Shown here: in pieces, positions 6,885 to 15,074 of the stretch
How positions within the stretch are numbered: position 1 is the stretch's first letter
Layout of the letters: every line of letters starts with the position of its first letter
DNA from: CAYMJK01 sp043101635
Lineage (GTDB): Bacteria > Planctomycetota > Phycisphaerae > Phycisphaerales > UBA1924
Length of the DNA: 63,769 nucleotides
Direction of reading: 5' to 3'
Assembly (NCBI GenBank): GCA_043101635.1
Contig: JBICIE010000224.1
Location: 1 to 63,769, forward strand
Made by a program: the position numbers and the translations under genes
Notes under the pieces: model-generated
The model's database searches: none
What the model saw: only the letters and a program-made list of their open reading frames with translations
What the model was told of the DNA's origin: nothing

Positions 6885-8371
6885 GGCGGCTGCGGGCCGC
6901 GGCGCTGGGCTCGGCGGCAGCGCTGCTCGCGACGCTGGCGAACGCGAGCGTCGGCGCCGAGCCGGCGTTCGTCGTGTCGATCGATCCTGCGGTGCGGCAA
7001 GAGCCATACACCGGCCGGCTTTACGTTGCGCTGGCGCCGGCGGGCTCGCGTCAGGAGCCGCGCAGCGCCATGCACGGCTGGTTCAGCCCGCCGCCGGTGT
7101 TTGCGATCGATGTCGAGGGCCTCGCGCCGGGGGCGCCAGCGCGGCTGGACTCCAGCGCCTTGGCGCATCCGGTGGCGCTCGACCAGCTCGAGGCGGGGGA
7201 GTACCGGATCCAGGCGATCGCCCGCATCAATCCGGATTCGCCCAAGGCCGGTCTCGGCGCTGGCGATCTCATCTCGCCGGTGGTGACGGCGCGGCTGGAT
7301 CCGGAGGCCGGGTTCTCCATCGACCTGGTGCTGAGCGAGGTGGTCCCCGAGCGGGAGTTTCGCGAGACCGCCCGCGTGCGCCTCTTCGAAGTGGAGAGCC
7401 GATTGCTGTCGACGTTCCACGGGCGCCTGTGCACGATGCGCGCGGGCGTCGTCCTGCCCGAGGGCTTCAACGCCGACGCCGCGACGACGTACCCGGTCGT
7501 GTACTGGATCGGCGGCTTCGGCGGGGATCACTTTTCGGCTCATGGTCTGCCGCGCTGGCTGGCGGCGGCGCCGGAGGCCCAGCAGGCGATCTGGGTCGTG
7601 CCCGATCCATCCTGCTACCGCGGCCACAGCGTCTTTGCCGACAGCGCCAATAACGGGCCATGGGGCGCCGCCCTGGTGCACGAACTGATCCCGGCGCTGG
7701 AGGCGGCCTACCGCGGCGCCGGCGCCGAGCAGCGGTACGTCTCCGGCGTCAGTTCGGGCGGCTGGTCGAGCCTGTGGCTGCAGCTCAACTACCCGGACGA
7801 GTTTGCCGGCTGCTGGTCGCACGTGCCCGATCCGGTGGAACTGCATCACTTCCAGACCGTGGATGTGTACGGCGGCGACAACATGTACGCGGATGAGGAT
7901 GGCGCCGAGCGGCCGATTGCGCGCCGGGGCGGTCAGGTCATGCTCACCGCCCGCGACTTCGTGGCCCGCGAGACGGTGCTGGGCCCGGGCGGGCAGATCC
8001 ACTCCTTCGAGGCGGTGTGGTCGCCGCGCCTGCCGGGCGGCGAGCCGCGCCCGCTGTTCAACCGGGAAACCGGCGCCATCGACCCGGTGACGGCCGAGGC
8101 GTGGCGCGACTACGACATCGCCCATCTCGTGCGCGCGCGCTGGGATGCCATCGGCCCGAAAGTGCGCGGCAAGATCCACGTGTACGCCGGGGGCGAAGAC
8201 ACGTTCTACCTCGAGCTTGCCATCCCGGCCCTGCAGGAGGCGTTCGCCGAGGTGGGCTCCGATGCGGTGGTCGAGATCATCGACGGCATGCCGCACATGC
8301 TGCACGGCCCCGGGCATGAGGACATGCTGCAGGCGATCGTCACGCGGCGGGATCAACTGCGCGCGCAGTAG
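6881..8371 (+). CDS. Secreted esterase, enterochelin esterase-like
   Basis: 496 residues: a signal peptide (LRAAALGSAAALLATLANAS), a beta-rich N-terminal domain to about residue 165, then an alpha/beta hydrolase domain of the putative esterase family with VVYWIGGFGG and the nucleophile elbow GVSSGGWSS. A histidine near IDGMPHMLHGPGHEDM may complete the triad. It begins with TTG whose last two bases belong to the TGA of the preceding gene. The natural substrate is unknown; co-translation with a sugar isomerase-like protein suggests carbohydrate esters. Confidence 0.75.
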   Translation: MRRLRAAALGSAAALLATLANASVGAEPAFVVSIDPAVRQEPYTGRLYVALAPAGSRQEPRSAMHGWFSPPPVFAIDVEGLAPGAPARLDSSALAHPVALDQLEAGEYRIQAIARINPDSPKAGLGAGDLISPVVTARLDPEAGFSIDLVLSEVVPEREFRETARVRLFEVESRLLSTFHGRLCTMRAGVVLPEGFNADAATTYPVVYWIGGFGGDHFSAHGLPRWLAAAPEAQQAIWVVPDPSCYRGHSVFADSANNGPWGAALVHELIPALEAAYRGAGAEQRYVSGVSSGGWSSLWLQLNYPDEFAGCWSHVPDPVELHHFQTVDVYGGDNMYADEDGAERPIARRGGQVMLTARDFVARETVLGPGGQIHSFEAVWSPRLPGGEPRPLFNRETGAIDPVTAEAWRDYDIAHLVRARWDAIGPKVRGKIHVYAGGEDTFYLELAIPALQEAFAEVGSDAVVEIIDGMPHMLHGPGHEDMLQAIVTRRDQLRAQ

Positions 8372-8397
8372 GGGGTGTGCCGGGCCGGCCGCGGAGA

Positions 8398-8832
8398 TCA
8401 GTGGCGCTCGAGCGCCCGCTTCATGGCCCTGGCGGTCTGCTCACTGAGGTGATGGGCCATGCCCTCGGCGTCGATCGCGGCGATGTTCGCCGGCACCCCG
8501 ATCGACATGAGAAAGTCGCGGACCAGTTCGTGGCGCCGGCGGGCCCGGTCGGCCAGGCGCCGGCCGGCGGGCGTCAATTCCACCGGCTTGTAGGGCTCGG
8601 TGATGACGAGCTTGAGTTCATCCTTGCTCAGGCGCTGGAGCACGCGCACCACGGTGACGTGCGAGACGCCCATGACCTCGGCCAGGTCGCGCACCCTGGC
8701 CTCGCCGCGCTCGTCGATGAGGCGGGCGATTGCGACGGCGTAGTCCTCGGCGGTCTCCTGCCGGTGAGCGCTGCGCGTCTGCTTGTAGCGGGTCGCCCCC
8801 TCGGAGCGGGCCCCTGGCTTGTGCTCACTCAC
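8398..8832 (-). CDS. mntR: Manganese-responsive regulator MntR
   Basis: 144 residues of the DtxR/MntR family, close in layout to the Gram-negative form: an N-terminal extension, RSAHRQETAEDYAVAIARLI, a winged helix with VRDLAEVMGVSHVTVVRVLQ, and the metal-binding helix RRRHELVRDFLMSIGV followed by DAEGMAHHLSEQT, which supplies His and Glu/Asp ligands. It lacks the C-terminal SH3-like domain of iron-type DtxR. No Mn transporter lies next to it in the window. GTG start with GGAGATCG upstream. Confidence 0.85.
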   Translation of the reverse strand: MSEHKPGARSEGATRYKQTRSAHRQETAEDYAVAIARLIDERGEARVRDLAEVMGVSHVTVVRVLQRLSKDELKLVITEPYKPVELTPAGRRLADRARRRHELVRDFLMSIGVPANIAAIDAEGMAHHLSEQTARAMKRALERH

Positions 8833-8858
8833 GACGATCTCCGGTCGTCTCGTCGCTG

Positions 8859-8864
8859 AGCGTA
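8859..8864 (-). promoter_or_regulatory. Probable -10 box of mntR
   Basis: TACGCT on the minus strand about 26 bases before the GTG start at 8832. Confidence 0.35.
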
Positions 8865-8912
8865 TGCCTGCCCGGCGCGCGGGGCTGACAGCGCGTTCGG
8901 CCGTCGCGCGCC

Positions 8913-9743
8913 TCAGAGCTGCACGGTGATGCGCATGAACGTCGCCGGGATGGACATGCCGCGCCCGTTCGCCCTGTTCTGGGCCGCGGCGAGGTCGACA
9001 AGCCGGGCGTGCAGTTCGTCCACGCGCCCTTGCTGGCCGGCGGCCTCGTAGGCGTTCATCGTCGGGCCGTAGAAGCGCCGGAAGACGTCGATGAACTCCT
9101 CCGGGCTGTTCTCATCCGATTCGAACGTGAAGACGTCGCGGTCCATCGAGATCCGCTCCGCCGGCACGCCAGCCCGGCCGAACCGCTCCACGATGTGGTC
9201 CTCGACGCCCCACAGCATCGGGCTGACAAAGCCCTCCGGCGGCGGGGGCGTGAATGCGGAGCTGATCTTCAGAAGCTGGGACACGAATGACGTCGGGTCA
9301 TCGGGGATCCAGTTGCCCATCACGATCCGGCCGCCGGGCCCGGTGACGCGGACCAGTTCACGGGCGACATCGAAGGGCCTGGGCGCGAACATCGCGCCGA
9401 AGACGGTCAGCGAGAGGTCGAACGAGTCGTCCGCGACCCCGGCCAGGTCGCACGCGTCGCCGTGCTGGATCGTCAGCCGGTCGAGGCCGGCCTCGGCCGC
9501 CCGCCGGTTGCCGGCCGCTACCAGGTTCTCGGCGATGTCGATGCCGGTGACCTCCGCCCCCAGCTTCGCCAGCGGCAGGGCGGTGGTCCCGTCGCCGCAG
9601 CCCAGGTCCAGGGCTCGCAGCGGGAGCGTCACGCCCAGAGAGCCGACGAGCGACTCGCCGGAGTTCCGCATGAACGCGGCGATCTTCGTGAAGTCGCCCT
9701 TCTCCCACAGAGCCTGGTTCGGATTGGTCGCGGTGTTCAGCAC
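8913..9743 (-). CDS. Class I SAM-dependent methyltransferase
   Basis: 276 residues; motif I is LRALDLGCGDGTTALPLAKL (residues 42-61), then EVTGIDIAENLV, HGDACDLAGVADDSFDLSLT and MFAPRPFDVARELVRVTGPG, the usual UbiE-like Rossmann order. Substrate not recognisable; the C-terminal part matches orphan methyltransferases acting on small molecules. Monocistronic on the minus strand, GTG start. The 176 bases upstream hold no further gene that I can see. Confidence 0.8.
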   Translation of the reverse strand: MLNTATNPNQALWEKGDFTKIAAFMRNSGESLVGSLGVTLPLRALDLGCGDGTTALPLAKLGAEVTGIDIAENLVAAGNRRAAEAGLDRLTIQHGDACDLAGVADDSFDLSLTVFGAMFAPRPFDVARELVRVTGPGGRIVMGNWIPDDPTSFVSQLLKISSAFTPPPPEGFVSPMLWGVEDHIVERFGRAGVPAERISMDRDVFTFESDENSPEEFIDVFRRFYGPTMNAYEAAGQQGRVDELHARLVDLAAAQNRANGRGMSIPATFMRITVQL

Positions 9744-9919
9744 GGCCTCGCCCCTTTGCGTGAGTACCTGTTGCGGTCTCAGGCGGAAGGCGCAGACCGG
9801 GGGGGACGACTGCCACGGACCTGGCAGAGGGATCTGTCAGCAGGCGCCCGGCGAGCGGCGATCAACCTGGCGCGGGTCCGCAAACCGCTGGATCGTGGTG
9901 GGCGGTGCCCGGCCGTCGC

Positions 9920-10381
9920 TCAGTCCGTCTCGGTGAGGGCCACGGCCGCCCGAACGAGCGCCTTGAAGGCCCGGGCGTCGATCCTGTCGCCCTCGCGGAT
10001 GTCAATGGCGCGCCGGGCGGCCCCGTCGAGGCTGGCGTTGAACAGGCCGGACGGATCCTCGAGCCCGGCGCCGCGGGCGAAGGTGATCTTCACCTTGTCC
10101 TTGTAGGTTTCGCCGGTGCAGATGATCCCGGCTCGCTTGCCGCTCGGATGCGACCACACCAGCACGCCGGCCGGGTTCGAGGGCTTGCGCCACTTGGTAT
10201 CCTCGACGATGTCGGGATCGGCCTGTCTGATGAGCGTGCGGATGCGGGCGAGGGTGTCGGCCCGCCAGTCGGCCGGTTCCTTGATTCGGGCGTCGATGAG
10301 GCGCGAGGGGGAGGCCTCACGTACCTTCGAGCCTCTCCCGTCGCCTCGCCCTTGCGGACCGGTGATCGCTTTCTTCGCCAC
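9920..10381 (-). CDS. DUF1801 family protein (copy 1)
   Basis: 153 residues with RADTLARIRTLIRQADPDIV, TKWRKPSNPAGVLVWSH and GIICTGETYKDKVKITFARG, the DUF1801 (YdhG-like) pattern: a small fold built around a conserved W and K/R-rich strands. Function unknown. First of three DUF1801 genes in 2.3 kb. GTG start with a TACGAT box six bases upstream, suggesting a leaderless message. Confidence 0.7.
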   Translation of the reverse strand: MAKKAITGPQGRGDGRGSKVREASPSRLIDARIKEPADWRADTLARIRTLIRQADPDIVEDTKWRKPSNPAGVLVWSHPSGKRAGIICTGETYKDKVKITFARGAGLEDPSGLFNASLDGAARRAIDIREGDRIDARAFKALVRAAVALTETD

Positions 10382-10387
10382 GCCATT

Positions 10388-10393
10388 ATCGTA
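10388..10393 (-). promoter_or_regulatory. Probable -10 box, leaderless start
   Basis: TACGAT on the minus strand, six bases before the GTG at 10381. Confidence 0.35.
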
Positions 10394-10509
10394 CGTCTGG
10401 GGGTAGCCGGGAGGAGGAGAAGTGCGTGGGAACGGTAGAATGTTCCAGGAAACGGAGTTGAGACTTCACTGTCTTTGCTGAGCGACGAAGCCCGACCGAG
10501 GACCCCGGC

Positions 10510-10875
10510 ATGCTCTTCATCCACCCGATGTGGGATAACGAGAGCCAGAGAATCGGTATGCAGAAGTGCACGCCGGTCGGCTACGCGATCCACGGAACAG
10601 CGGAGTTGATCGGTTTCGTCGGCCTTCTCCTCTTGCTACTCACGCTTGCGATGTGGGGCTGGAGGTGGCTTACAGGTACGTTCCGTGCCGCGCTTCTCCT
10701 GTGGTCGGCAGCTCCCTTCGCACTCGGTGTTCTGAGCGAAGTGATGGTGTGGTACTCGTGGCGAATGGCGCGCAAGCGAGGATTTCAGTACGACTATGAT
10801 CGAAGAGAGGCAAGTTGGATGGAAGCGGGTGAGCGCTGCACGTACACGTACTCGCAGACTGATGACGGCGGGTGA
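10510..10875 (+). CDS. Small two-helix membrane protein
   Basis: 121 residues, no family recognised. Two hydrophobic segments at about 29-50 (TAELIGFVGLLLLLLTLAMW) and 59-82 (AALLLWSAAPFALGVLSEVM), followed by a charged tail rich in Y, D and R. The base composition is less GC-rich than its neighbours. It faces the next DUF1801 gene, whose stop lies three bases after its own. Plausible but unsupported by homology. Confidence 0.5.
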   Translation: MLFIHPMWDNESQRIGMQKCTPVGYAIHGTAELIGFVGLLLLLLTLAMWGWRWLTGTFRAALLLWSAAPFALGVLSEVMVWYSWRMARKRGFQYDYDRREASWMEAGERCTYTYSQTDDGG

Positions 10876-10878
10876 GCG

Positions 10879-11310
10879 TCAGAAGCTCTCCTCCCCCGGC
10901 AGTGTCGCCGCCTGCCGGATCCACTTCGTCAGGAGCGCGTCGTCGATCTCATCATCCTCATGGATGTGCATGTACCGCACATCGTTCTGCTTCGACTCCA
11001 CCGGCGGCGGCGGGCGCAGCGATGCGCCCCTGAAGAAGCCCACCTTGATGTACTTGGCAAAGCAGTGGAAGCTGAGGAACCAGCCGCCGTCCGGGTCCGG
11101 CGCGCCGTAGAACGGCGAGTTCCACCGCACCGCCTTGCGCGCCTGCGGCACGGCGTCCACGATCAGGGCGTCCAGCCGGCGCCCGACATCCCGCTTCCAC
11201 CCCGGCATCGCAGCTATGTACGCCTGCACCGGCCCGTCGCCATCGCCCTTCGGGATCTGCGGATTGCCGCCGGAGAGGAGCTTTGGCGCTTTTGAAGACC
11301 TGCTCCCCAT
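10879..11310 (-). CDS. DUF1801 family protein (copy 2)
   Basis: 143 residues with VQAYIAAMPGWKRDVGRRLD, VPQARKAVRWNSPFYGAPDP and WFLSFHCFAKYIKVGFFRG, then a DDEIDDALLTKWIRQA C-terminal helix. This is the best-formed DUF1801 copy of the three here. Function unknown. It ends three bases from the convergent small membrane-protein gene. Confidence 0.75.
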   Translation of the reverse strand: MGSRSSKAPKLLSGGNPQIPKGDGDGPVQAYIAAMPGWKRDVGRRLDALIVDAVPQARKAVRWNSPFYGAPDPDGGWFLSFHCFAKYIKVGFFRGASLRPPPPVESKQNDVRYMHIHEDDEIDDALLTKWIRQAATLPGEESF

Positions 11311-11368
11311 CGCTTACATCCTCTATTCAATCGCGACCGCGGTATCCAGTGAGCTTGGGGCGATGACC

Positions 11369-11845
11369 CTATACCCAGTCGAAGTATCGTATCCACCAGT
11401 CGCGAATGCCTGTCACGCCGGGATTGCTTCCCGTATACGGCTCGGTAAGGACATCATATGGCACATAGACGTATCCATGGTGCTCGAACAGGGAGAGCAG
11501 CGTCTCTCGAAGATCGTCTGGAACTGCTGCCTCTTCCTCGAAGGTAGCCATGTCGCCGAAGTTGCTGAACCGGATGACGACGCGCCCGCCGTGGCTGACA
11601 GAAACGAAGATCTGGCTATGAAAGCTCGCATCCTGGATCTCGATCTCAGTCTCCGTCCGGATTGGCTTCTCCCAGCGCGACTCAAGATGCTCAGCGAATC
11701 GCCTGAACCGCAACACGGCGCGAGTATGGTCAAAGCCCTCCGGATACTCCCAAAGCACCGGGTCGTCGTGCCGTCGTAGCAACTCCAAGTAGTCCGTTGG
11801 CATCGCTGCGCTCCAGCGAGGGAGGGGGTTAACCTCTGCGGTCAC
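11369..11845 (-). CDS. Uncharacterised protein, coupled to DUF1801 gene
   Basis: 158 residues, acidic, no signal peptide or membrane segment. Notable segments are DYLELLRRHDDPVLWEYPEG, VSHGGRVVIRFSNFGDMATF and a C-terminal WWIRYFDWV. No family recognised with confidence; size and composition would fit an immunity-type or SMI1-like protein but that is only a guess. Its GTG overlaps the TGA of the upstream DUF1801 gene (GTGA), so the two are translated together. Confidence 0.6.
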   Translation of the reverse strand: MTAEVNPLPRWSAAMPTDYLELLRRHDDPVLWEYPEGFDHTRAVLRFRRFAEHLESRWEKPIRTETEIEIQDASFHSQIFVSVSHGGRVVIRFSNFGDMATFEEEAAVPDDLRETLLSLFEHHGYVYVPYDVLTEPYTGSNPGVTGIRDWWIRYFDWV

Positions 11846-12240
11846 ATCAGACGCTCCAGCTTACCCTTCTGCTTCACGATGTTCTTGTAATCCCACTGGA
11901 TCTTCTTCGACTTGCCCAGCCACCGGCGCAGGTGTGTGACCTTGATCTCGCTGGCCGACGTGTATCGCGCCTCCGCCGCCTTGAACGTCCCCTCCGGCGC
12001 CAGCCCGTCCTCATCGAACGACTGCCCGCTCCAGAACAGCAGGCGCACGCAGCTCTTGAGCTTGTGATAGCCCACGATCGGGTTGCCATCCAGGAACCAC
12101 ACCGGGCCGCCGTGCCAGATCCTGCTCTCCGCCCGCGGCAGGGCCTTGTCGATCTCCCGCTTCAGAACGTCGCAGATGGCCCGGTCCTCGCCCGCCTGGG
12201 CCTTGTTGTACTCCTCGATGGTCTTGCTCGTCGCCTTCAT
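11842..12240 (-). CDS. DUF1801 family protein (copy 3)
   Basis: 132 residues beginning MKATSKTIEEYNKAQAGEDR, with ALPRAESRIWHGGPVWFLDG, KLKSCVRLLFWSGQSF and a lysine-rich end. It has the DUF1801 arrangement of the conserved W-HGxPVWF strand followed by KxxVRLLFWSG. The ATG at 12240 is used because translation further upstream reads through low-quality, proline- and alanine-rich sequence. Coupled through GTGA to the following uncharacterised gene. Confidence 0.72.
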   Translation of the reverse strand: MKATSKTIEEYNKAQAGEDRAICDVLKREIDKALPRAESRIWHGGPVWFLDGNPIVGYHKLKSCVRLLFWSGQSFDEDGLAPEGTFKAAEARYTSASEIKVTHLRRWLGKSKKIQWDYKNIVKQKGKLERLM

Positions 12241-12329
12241 CAGCACGCTCCACGCGGCGCCGGCGCCGCCCTGGGGGGCCGTGACGGCCGCGTGCGCGGG
12301 CGCCGCTTGCGGCCGCGCCCCGCATCGGG

Positions 12330-12335
12330 TAACCT
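12330..12335 (+). promoter_or_regulatory. Possible -10 box of the 71-residue gene
   Basis: TAACCT about 26 bases before the ATG at 12362; the leader contains AGGAGG. Confidence 0.3.
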
Positions 12336-12361
12336 GCGGCCCGACCCCACCAGGAGGCCCC

Positions 12362-12577
12362 ATGGTAATCGATCCACGCATCTATGAGAAGTACGGTGGC
12401 CGCAGCGGCGATCCGCAGGCTCGGCTCGGCGCCGCCCTGGCGAAGAACGCCAAGGCCAAGGCCCAGCGCGACCAGATGCCCAAGGGCGTCTCCGGCGGCC
12501 TGCGCACGATCCGGGCCCCCGGGATATTCGCGCAGATCTGGTTCTGGTGGAAGGACCGGTCGAGGTCGAAGTGGTAG
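12362..12577 (+). CDS. Small basic hypothetical protein
   Basis: 71 residues starting MVIDPRIYEKYGGRSGDPQA and ending WFWWKDRSRSKW; lysine- and arginine-rich, no membrane segment. Not recognised. The start is favoured by AGGAGG four bases before the ATG, and longer upstream readings run antisense through the DUF1801 gene. It ends 35 bases before a large inverted repeat. Confidence 0.5.
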   Translation: MVIDPRIYEKYGGRSGDPQARLGAALAKNAKAKAQRDQMPKGVSGGLRTIRAPGIFAQIWFWWKDRSRSKW

Positions 12578-12611
12578 GTCGGTTCGAGCCTGAGGCCGCA
12601 AACTGCCGGAC

Positions 12612-12730
12612 TTCACCACAGAGGCACAGAGGGCACAGAGCGGGAACGGATTGGCTGGCGCCTGGGCGCGATCGCGAGCGCCTCTGTTCCCTTCTCCTAC
12701 TCTGTGCTCTCTGCGCCTCTGTGGTGAGAA
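12612..12730. repeat. ACCACAGAGGCACAGAG inverted repeat element
   Basis: Left arm 12612-12640 (TTCACCACAGAGGCACAGAG and on) and right arm 12701-12730 read as near-perfect reverse complements about 60 bases apart. This purine/pyrimidine-biased element resembles dispersed palindromic repeats I have seen in planctomycete and other environmental genomes. Its right arm supplies the last codons of the SnoaL-like gene. Confidence 0.65.
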
Positions 12731-13188
12731 GGTAACGTGCTTGCGTCACCAGACGAGCCTGCTGTTTGGACTCCAGCCCAGTCCATGGCCTGCCTTCCGT
12801 CGGCGAAGGTGCGGAACTGAATGGCCTTGCCGTTGCGGAACGTGAAGACATCCGCGACGTCCCCTTCGCGCCATTGGGTCTCGTTCTTCAGTCTCACGCG
12901 CACGTGAACCAGCACGATGATCCGATCACCCGCGACGATGAACCGCTGCGGCTCGCAGCCGCCCTCGGCCCACGTCCCGCGCCCCTTCGCGACATGCGCC
13001 TTGACGGCTTCCAGCCCGTGATAGGTCCCGGCCTGCGGAAAGTCGGCCGGTTCGATTCGCTCGATCTGCGGGTCGAAGATGGCGATGAATCCCGCAACGT
13101 CGTTCCGGTTGAGCGCCGCGTACGCCTCCCGCAGGGCTTCTGTCTCGGCCGCCAGAGGAGCTGTCGGTGTGTTCGTCGGTGTGTCCAT
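12697..13188 (-). CDS. SnoaL-like / NTF2-fold protein with repeat-derived C-terminus
   Basis: 163 residues. ALREAYAALNRNDVAGFIAI, the PADFPQAGTYHGLEAVKAHV loop and a terminal strand VADVFTFRNGKAIQFRTFAD mark the SnoaL-like, NTF2-superfamily cone fold of small cyclases, isomerases and orphan proteins. The fold ends near AMDWAGV; the remaining tail (SSGDASTLPSHHRGAESTE) is encoded by the CACAGAG repeat, which also provides the stop. The original stop was presumably displaced. The ATG at 13188 is preferred over a TTG at 13197. Confidence 0.72.
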   Translation of the reverse strand: MDTPTNTPTAPLAAETEALREAYAALNRNDVAGFIAIFDPQIERIEPADFPQAGTYHGLEAVKAHVAKGRGTWAEGGCEPQRFIVAGDRIIVLVHVRVRLKNETQWREGDVADVFTFRNGKAIQFRTFADGRQAMDWAGVQTAGSSGDASTLPSHHRGAESTE

Positions 13189-13231
13189 GCGTCTCAATTC
13201 CCGTCACCGGCCCATTTCAAGGAATCGTGTG

Positions 13232-13630
13232 CTACCAAAGCCCACTCCAGGAGATCAGGACCTTCACATCTCCTTCGTCGGTGAGCCATTGGAACCCTCC
13301 GGGTCGATCTGCCACAAATGGAGCGAGCTTGTCTGCGACCTCGAGCCACCCCTCGCCCTCGCGTGCGTACTCCATCACGAACGGCGACCCTGCGACGGGG
13401 GTCTTCACGCCTCGATTCGCGGCCCCGGCTCGCAGCGTGAGGCGGCATCCACCGATCGCATGCGCCCAGCGTTGGCTGTCCAGAGACGCCTCGCGCACCC
13501 GGCCCTCCGCCAGGGCGAGGCACAGACGCCGAAGCGCAACCACGTCCCCAGCGTCGAAGCCGTAGAGCCGGATCAACGGGCAGTCATCGCTTCCATCTGG
13601 CAGGTACTCGAGCTTGAGCATTGAGCGCAT
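13232..13630 (-). CDS. Hypothetical protein
   Basis: 132 residues (MRSMLKLEYLPDGSDDCPLI start). No family, signal or membrane segment recognised. It has alternating short strands (FVMEYAREGEGWLEVADKLA, GGFQWLTDEGDVKVLISWS) that suggest a compact alpha/beta fold. The context is a run of small single genes. Confidence 0.5.
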   Translation of the reverse strand: MRSMLKLEYLPDGSDDCPLIRLYGFDAGDVVALRRLCLALAEGRVREASLDSQRWAHAIGGCRLTLRAGAANRGVKTPVAGSPFVMEYAREGEGWLEVADKLAPFVADRPGGFQWLTDEGDVKVLISWSGLW

Positions 13631-13729
13631 GGTAGAAACGGTTGCCGGAGCCCTCTGAACACCGACACGGCGTTCTTGCTGCACCGGCCCGAGCCGGCGG
13701 AGAGCGCCGGCCGGGCCAACGGCCCGGGT

Positions 13730-14527
13730 TCAGTCGTGCCGCCCGCCCCCGAAGTACCCGCCTTCCGGCGCTGCGACCGACGGACGCTTGAGCAGGACCT
13801 TCGACTCGATCACCACGCGATTGCCGAACGACAGCGGCGGCGCCTCATCGTCATCGCTGGGCATCGTGCGATGCCGCATCAGGTGTGCGTACTTCCGCCG
13901 GTTGTCCTCGATGCGCTCGGCGAAGTTCACCTCTCCGACGCGCCACGGCCCGGTGGTCGCATCCGGCATCGTCGTGTTCAGCAGTTCCACCTCCTCCATC
14001 GCGCGCTGATAGACCTTCGCGCGGAGGCGGCGCATCGCCGCCTGAAGGGCCTCGGTCGGCGCCCGGTGCTCGATGGAACGCAGTTCGAGGTTGAGGCCTG
14101 ACCGGCTGGCCTTGTGCAGCCGGCCCACGAGCCCGATGGCGGCCGCTTCCGGGACCCGCACGGTGGCAATCGCCGTCAGGCGCTCCATGCCCGCGTCATC
14201 AGCGCTGCGCAGGAGTTGTGAGATGCGCCACTTCGCGTCGATCACTGATGTGAGCGCCTCAACGAGCGTCGCATTTGCCTGCGCGGCGTCGTCAGAGGTC
14301 GTCGCGAGCGTGGCCTGCACATGCACGCGCACGGTGTCTGTCGTCACTTCCTCGTGCTCGATGACCTGCATCTCAATCGTGTCCCAGGGAATCACCATCG
14401 CGTCCTCCGTGTTCTTGGGGCTCTGCTCCATCCCGAGGTTGAACCCGCAGTGGTGGCAACCCATGCGTCCATCCGGCAGACGCCTTACGCCATAGGTGAA
14501 CTTGCACTCTGGGCACGTTCTGGCCAT
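13730..14527 (-). CDS. Zinc-ribbon protein with SIMPL-like (DUF541) domain
   Basis: 265 residues. The N-terminal ribbon has CPEC at residues 4-7 and CHHC some 16 residues later. From about residue 45, TVRVHVQATLATTSDDAAQA, LTAIATVRVPEAAA and AMRRLRAKVYQRAMEEVELL follow the strand-helix layout of SIMPL/DUF541 proteins, which are usually periplasmic. Here there is no signal peptide, so a cytoplasmic zinc-ribbon version is inferred; the DUF541 call is tentative. The ATG at 14527 starts exactly at the ribbon. Confidence 0.55.
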   Translation of the reverse strand: MARTCPECKFTYGVRRLPDGRMGCHHCGFNLGMEQSPKNTEDAMVIPWDTIEMQVIEHEEVTTDTVRVHVQATLATTSDDAAQANATLVEALTSVIDAKWRISQLLRSADDAGMERLTAIATVRVPEAAAIGLVGRLHKASRSGLNLELRSIEHRAPTEALQAAMRRLRAKVYQRAMEEVELLNTTMPDATTGPWRVGEVNFAERIEDNRRKYAHLMRHRTMPSDDDEAPPLSFGNRVVIESKVLLKRPSVAAPEGGYFGGGRHD

Positions 14528-14775
14528 GTGCTGGCGCCCTTCCCCCCGGCCGCGGCAGCCCCGGACTCGGCGTCGCTTCGGCCGACGCGCGGCCCGGCCC
14601 ACCTGCGGCCTGTGCGCATGGTACCAAGTGTCTAGGCCGCCCGTGTTGGCGATTGGGCCCCCGGTCCGCCGGGACGGTCCTCGTGGCGCCAGGTCCGCCC
14701 GGCGCCAGCGGCCGCGCCGGGCAATCTCCGGGGCCCGGTGGCCGGCCGCGCCCGGGGCCCTATCCTTCCCCCCCA

Positions 14776-14850
14776 CGGGGTGTAGCGCAGCTTGGTTAGC
14801 GCGTCTGACTGGGGGTCAGAAGGTCGGAGGTTCGAATCCTCTCACCCCGA
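14776..14850 (+). tRNA. tRNA-Pro (anticodon GGG)
   Basis: Seven-base acceptor stem CGGGGTG/CACCCCG with discriminator A, D-arm GCGCAGCTTGGTTAGCGC, anticodon stem TCTGA/TCAGA with loop CTGGGGG (anticodon GGG), and T-arm GGAGGTTCGAATCCTC. The 3' CCA is not encoded. Confidence 0.93.
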
Positions 14851-14995
14851 TTGCGGCCCGGGGTCCTCCCGCGTCCCGGGCCAACCCGCGCAAAATCGGC
14901 AACGCTTGATCGAAACAGCGCCTTGTGACCCCCGGGCGCGGCCGTGTCGTTCGCTGTGCGCGGGCCCGGCGGAGGCGCCGCAGCGGGCGCACAAA

Positions 14996-15020
14996 GCGGC
15001 CCCGGCGGGGCCGGGGCCGC
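14996..15020 (-). terminator. GC-rich hairpin after metallopeptidase remnant
   Basis: Perfect 10-bp inverted repeat GCGGCCCCGG/CCGGGGCCGC with a five-base loop, about 55 bases downstream of the minus-strand stop at 15075. A closely similar hairpin (19797-19826) follows the intact paralog at 19851, which supports a shared terminator role. There is no long T-run. Confidence 0.5.
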
Positions 15021-15074
15021 GGGAATCGCTGGCATCAGGGGCGGCTGGGCCGGAAGCCCGTGCCGCCTGCTCCA

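Noticed and set aside
12083..12361. N-terminal extension of the 71-residue gene up to 12083
   Set aside because: It runs antisense to the DUF1801 gene, while AGGAGG precedes the ATG at 12362.
12612..12730. CACAGAG repeat as part of a CRISPR array
   Set aside because: It is a single inverted pair, not a series of equal direct repeats with spacers; no cas genes are present.
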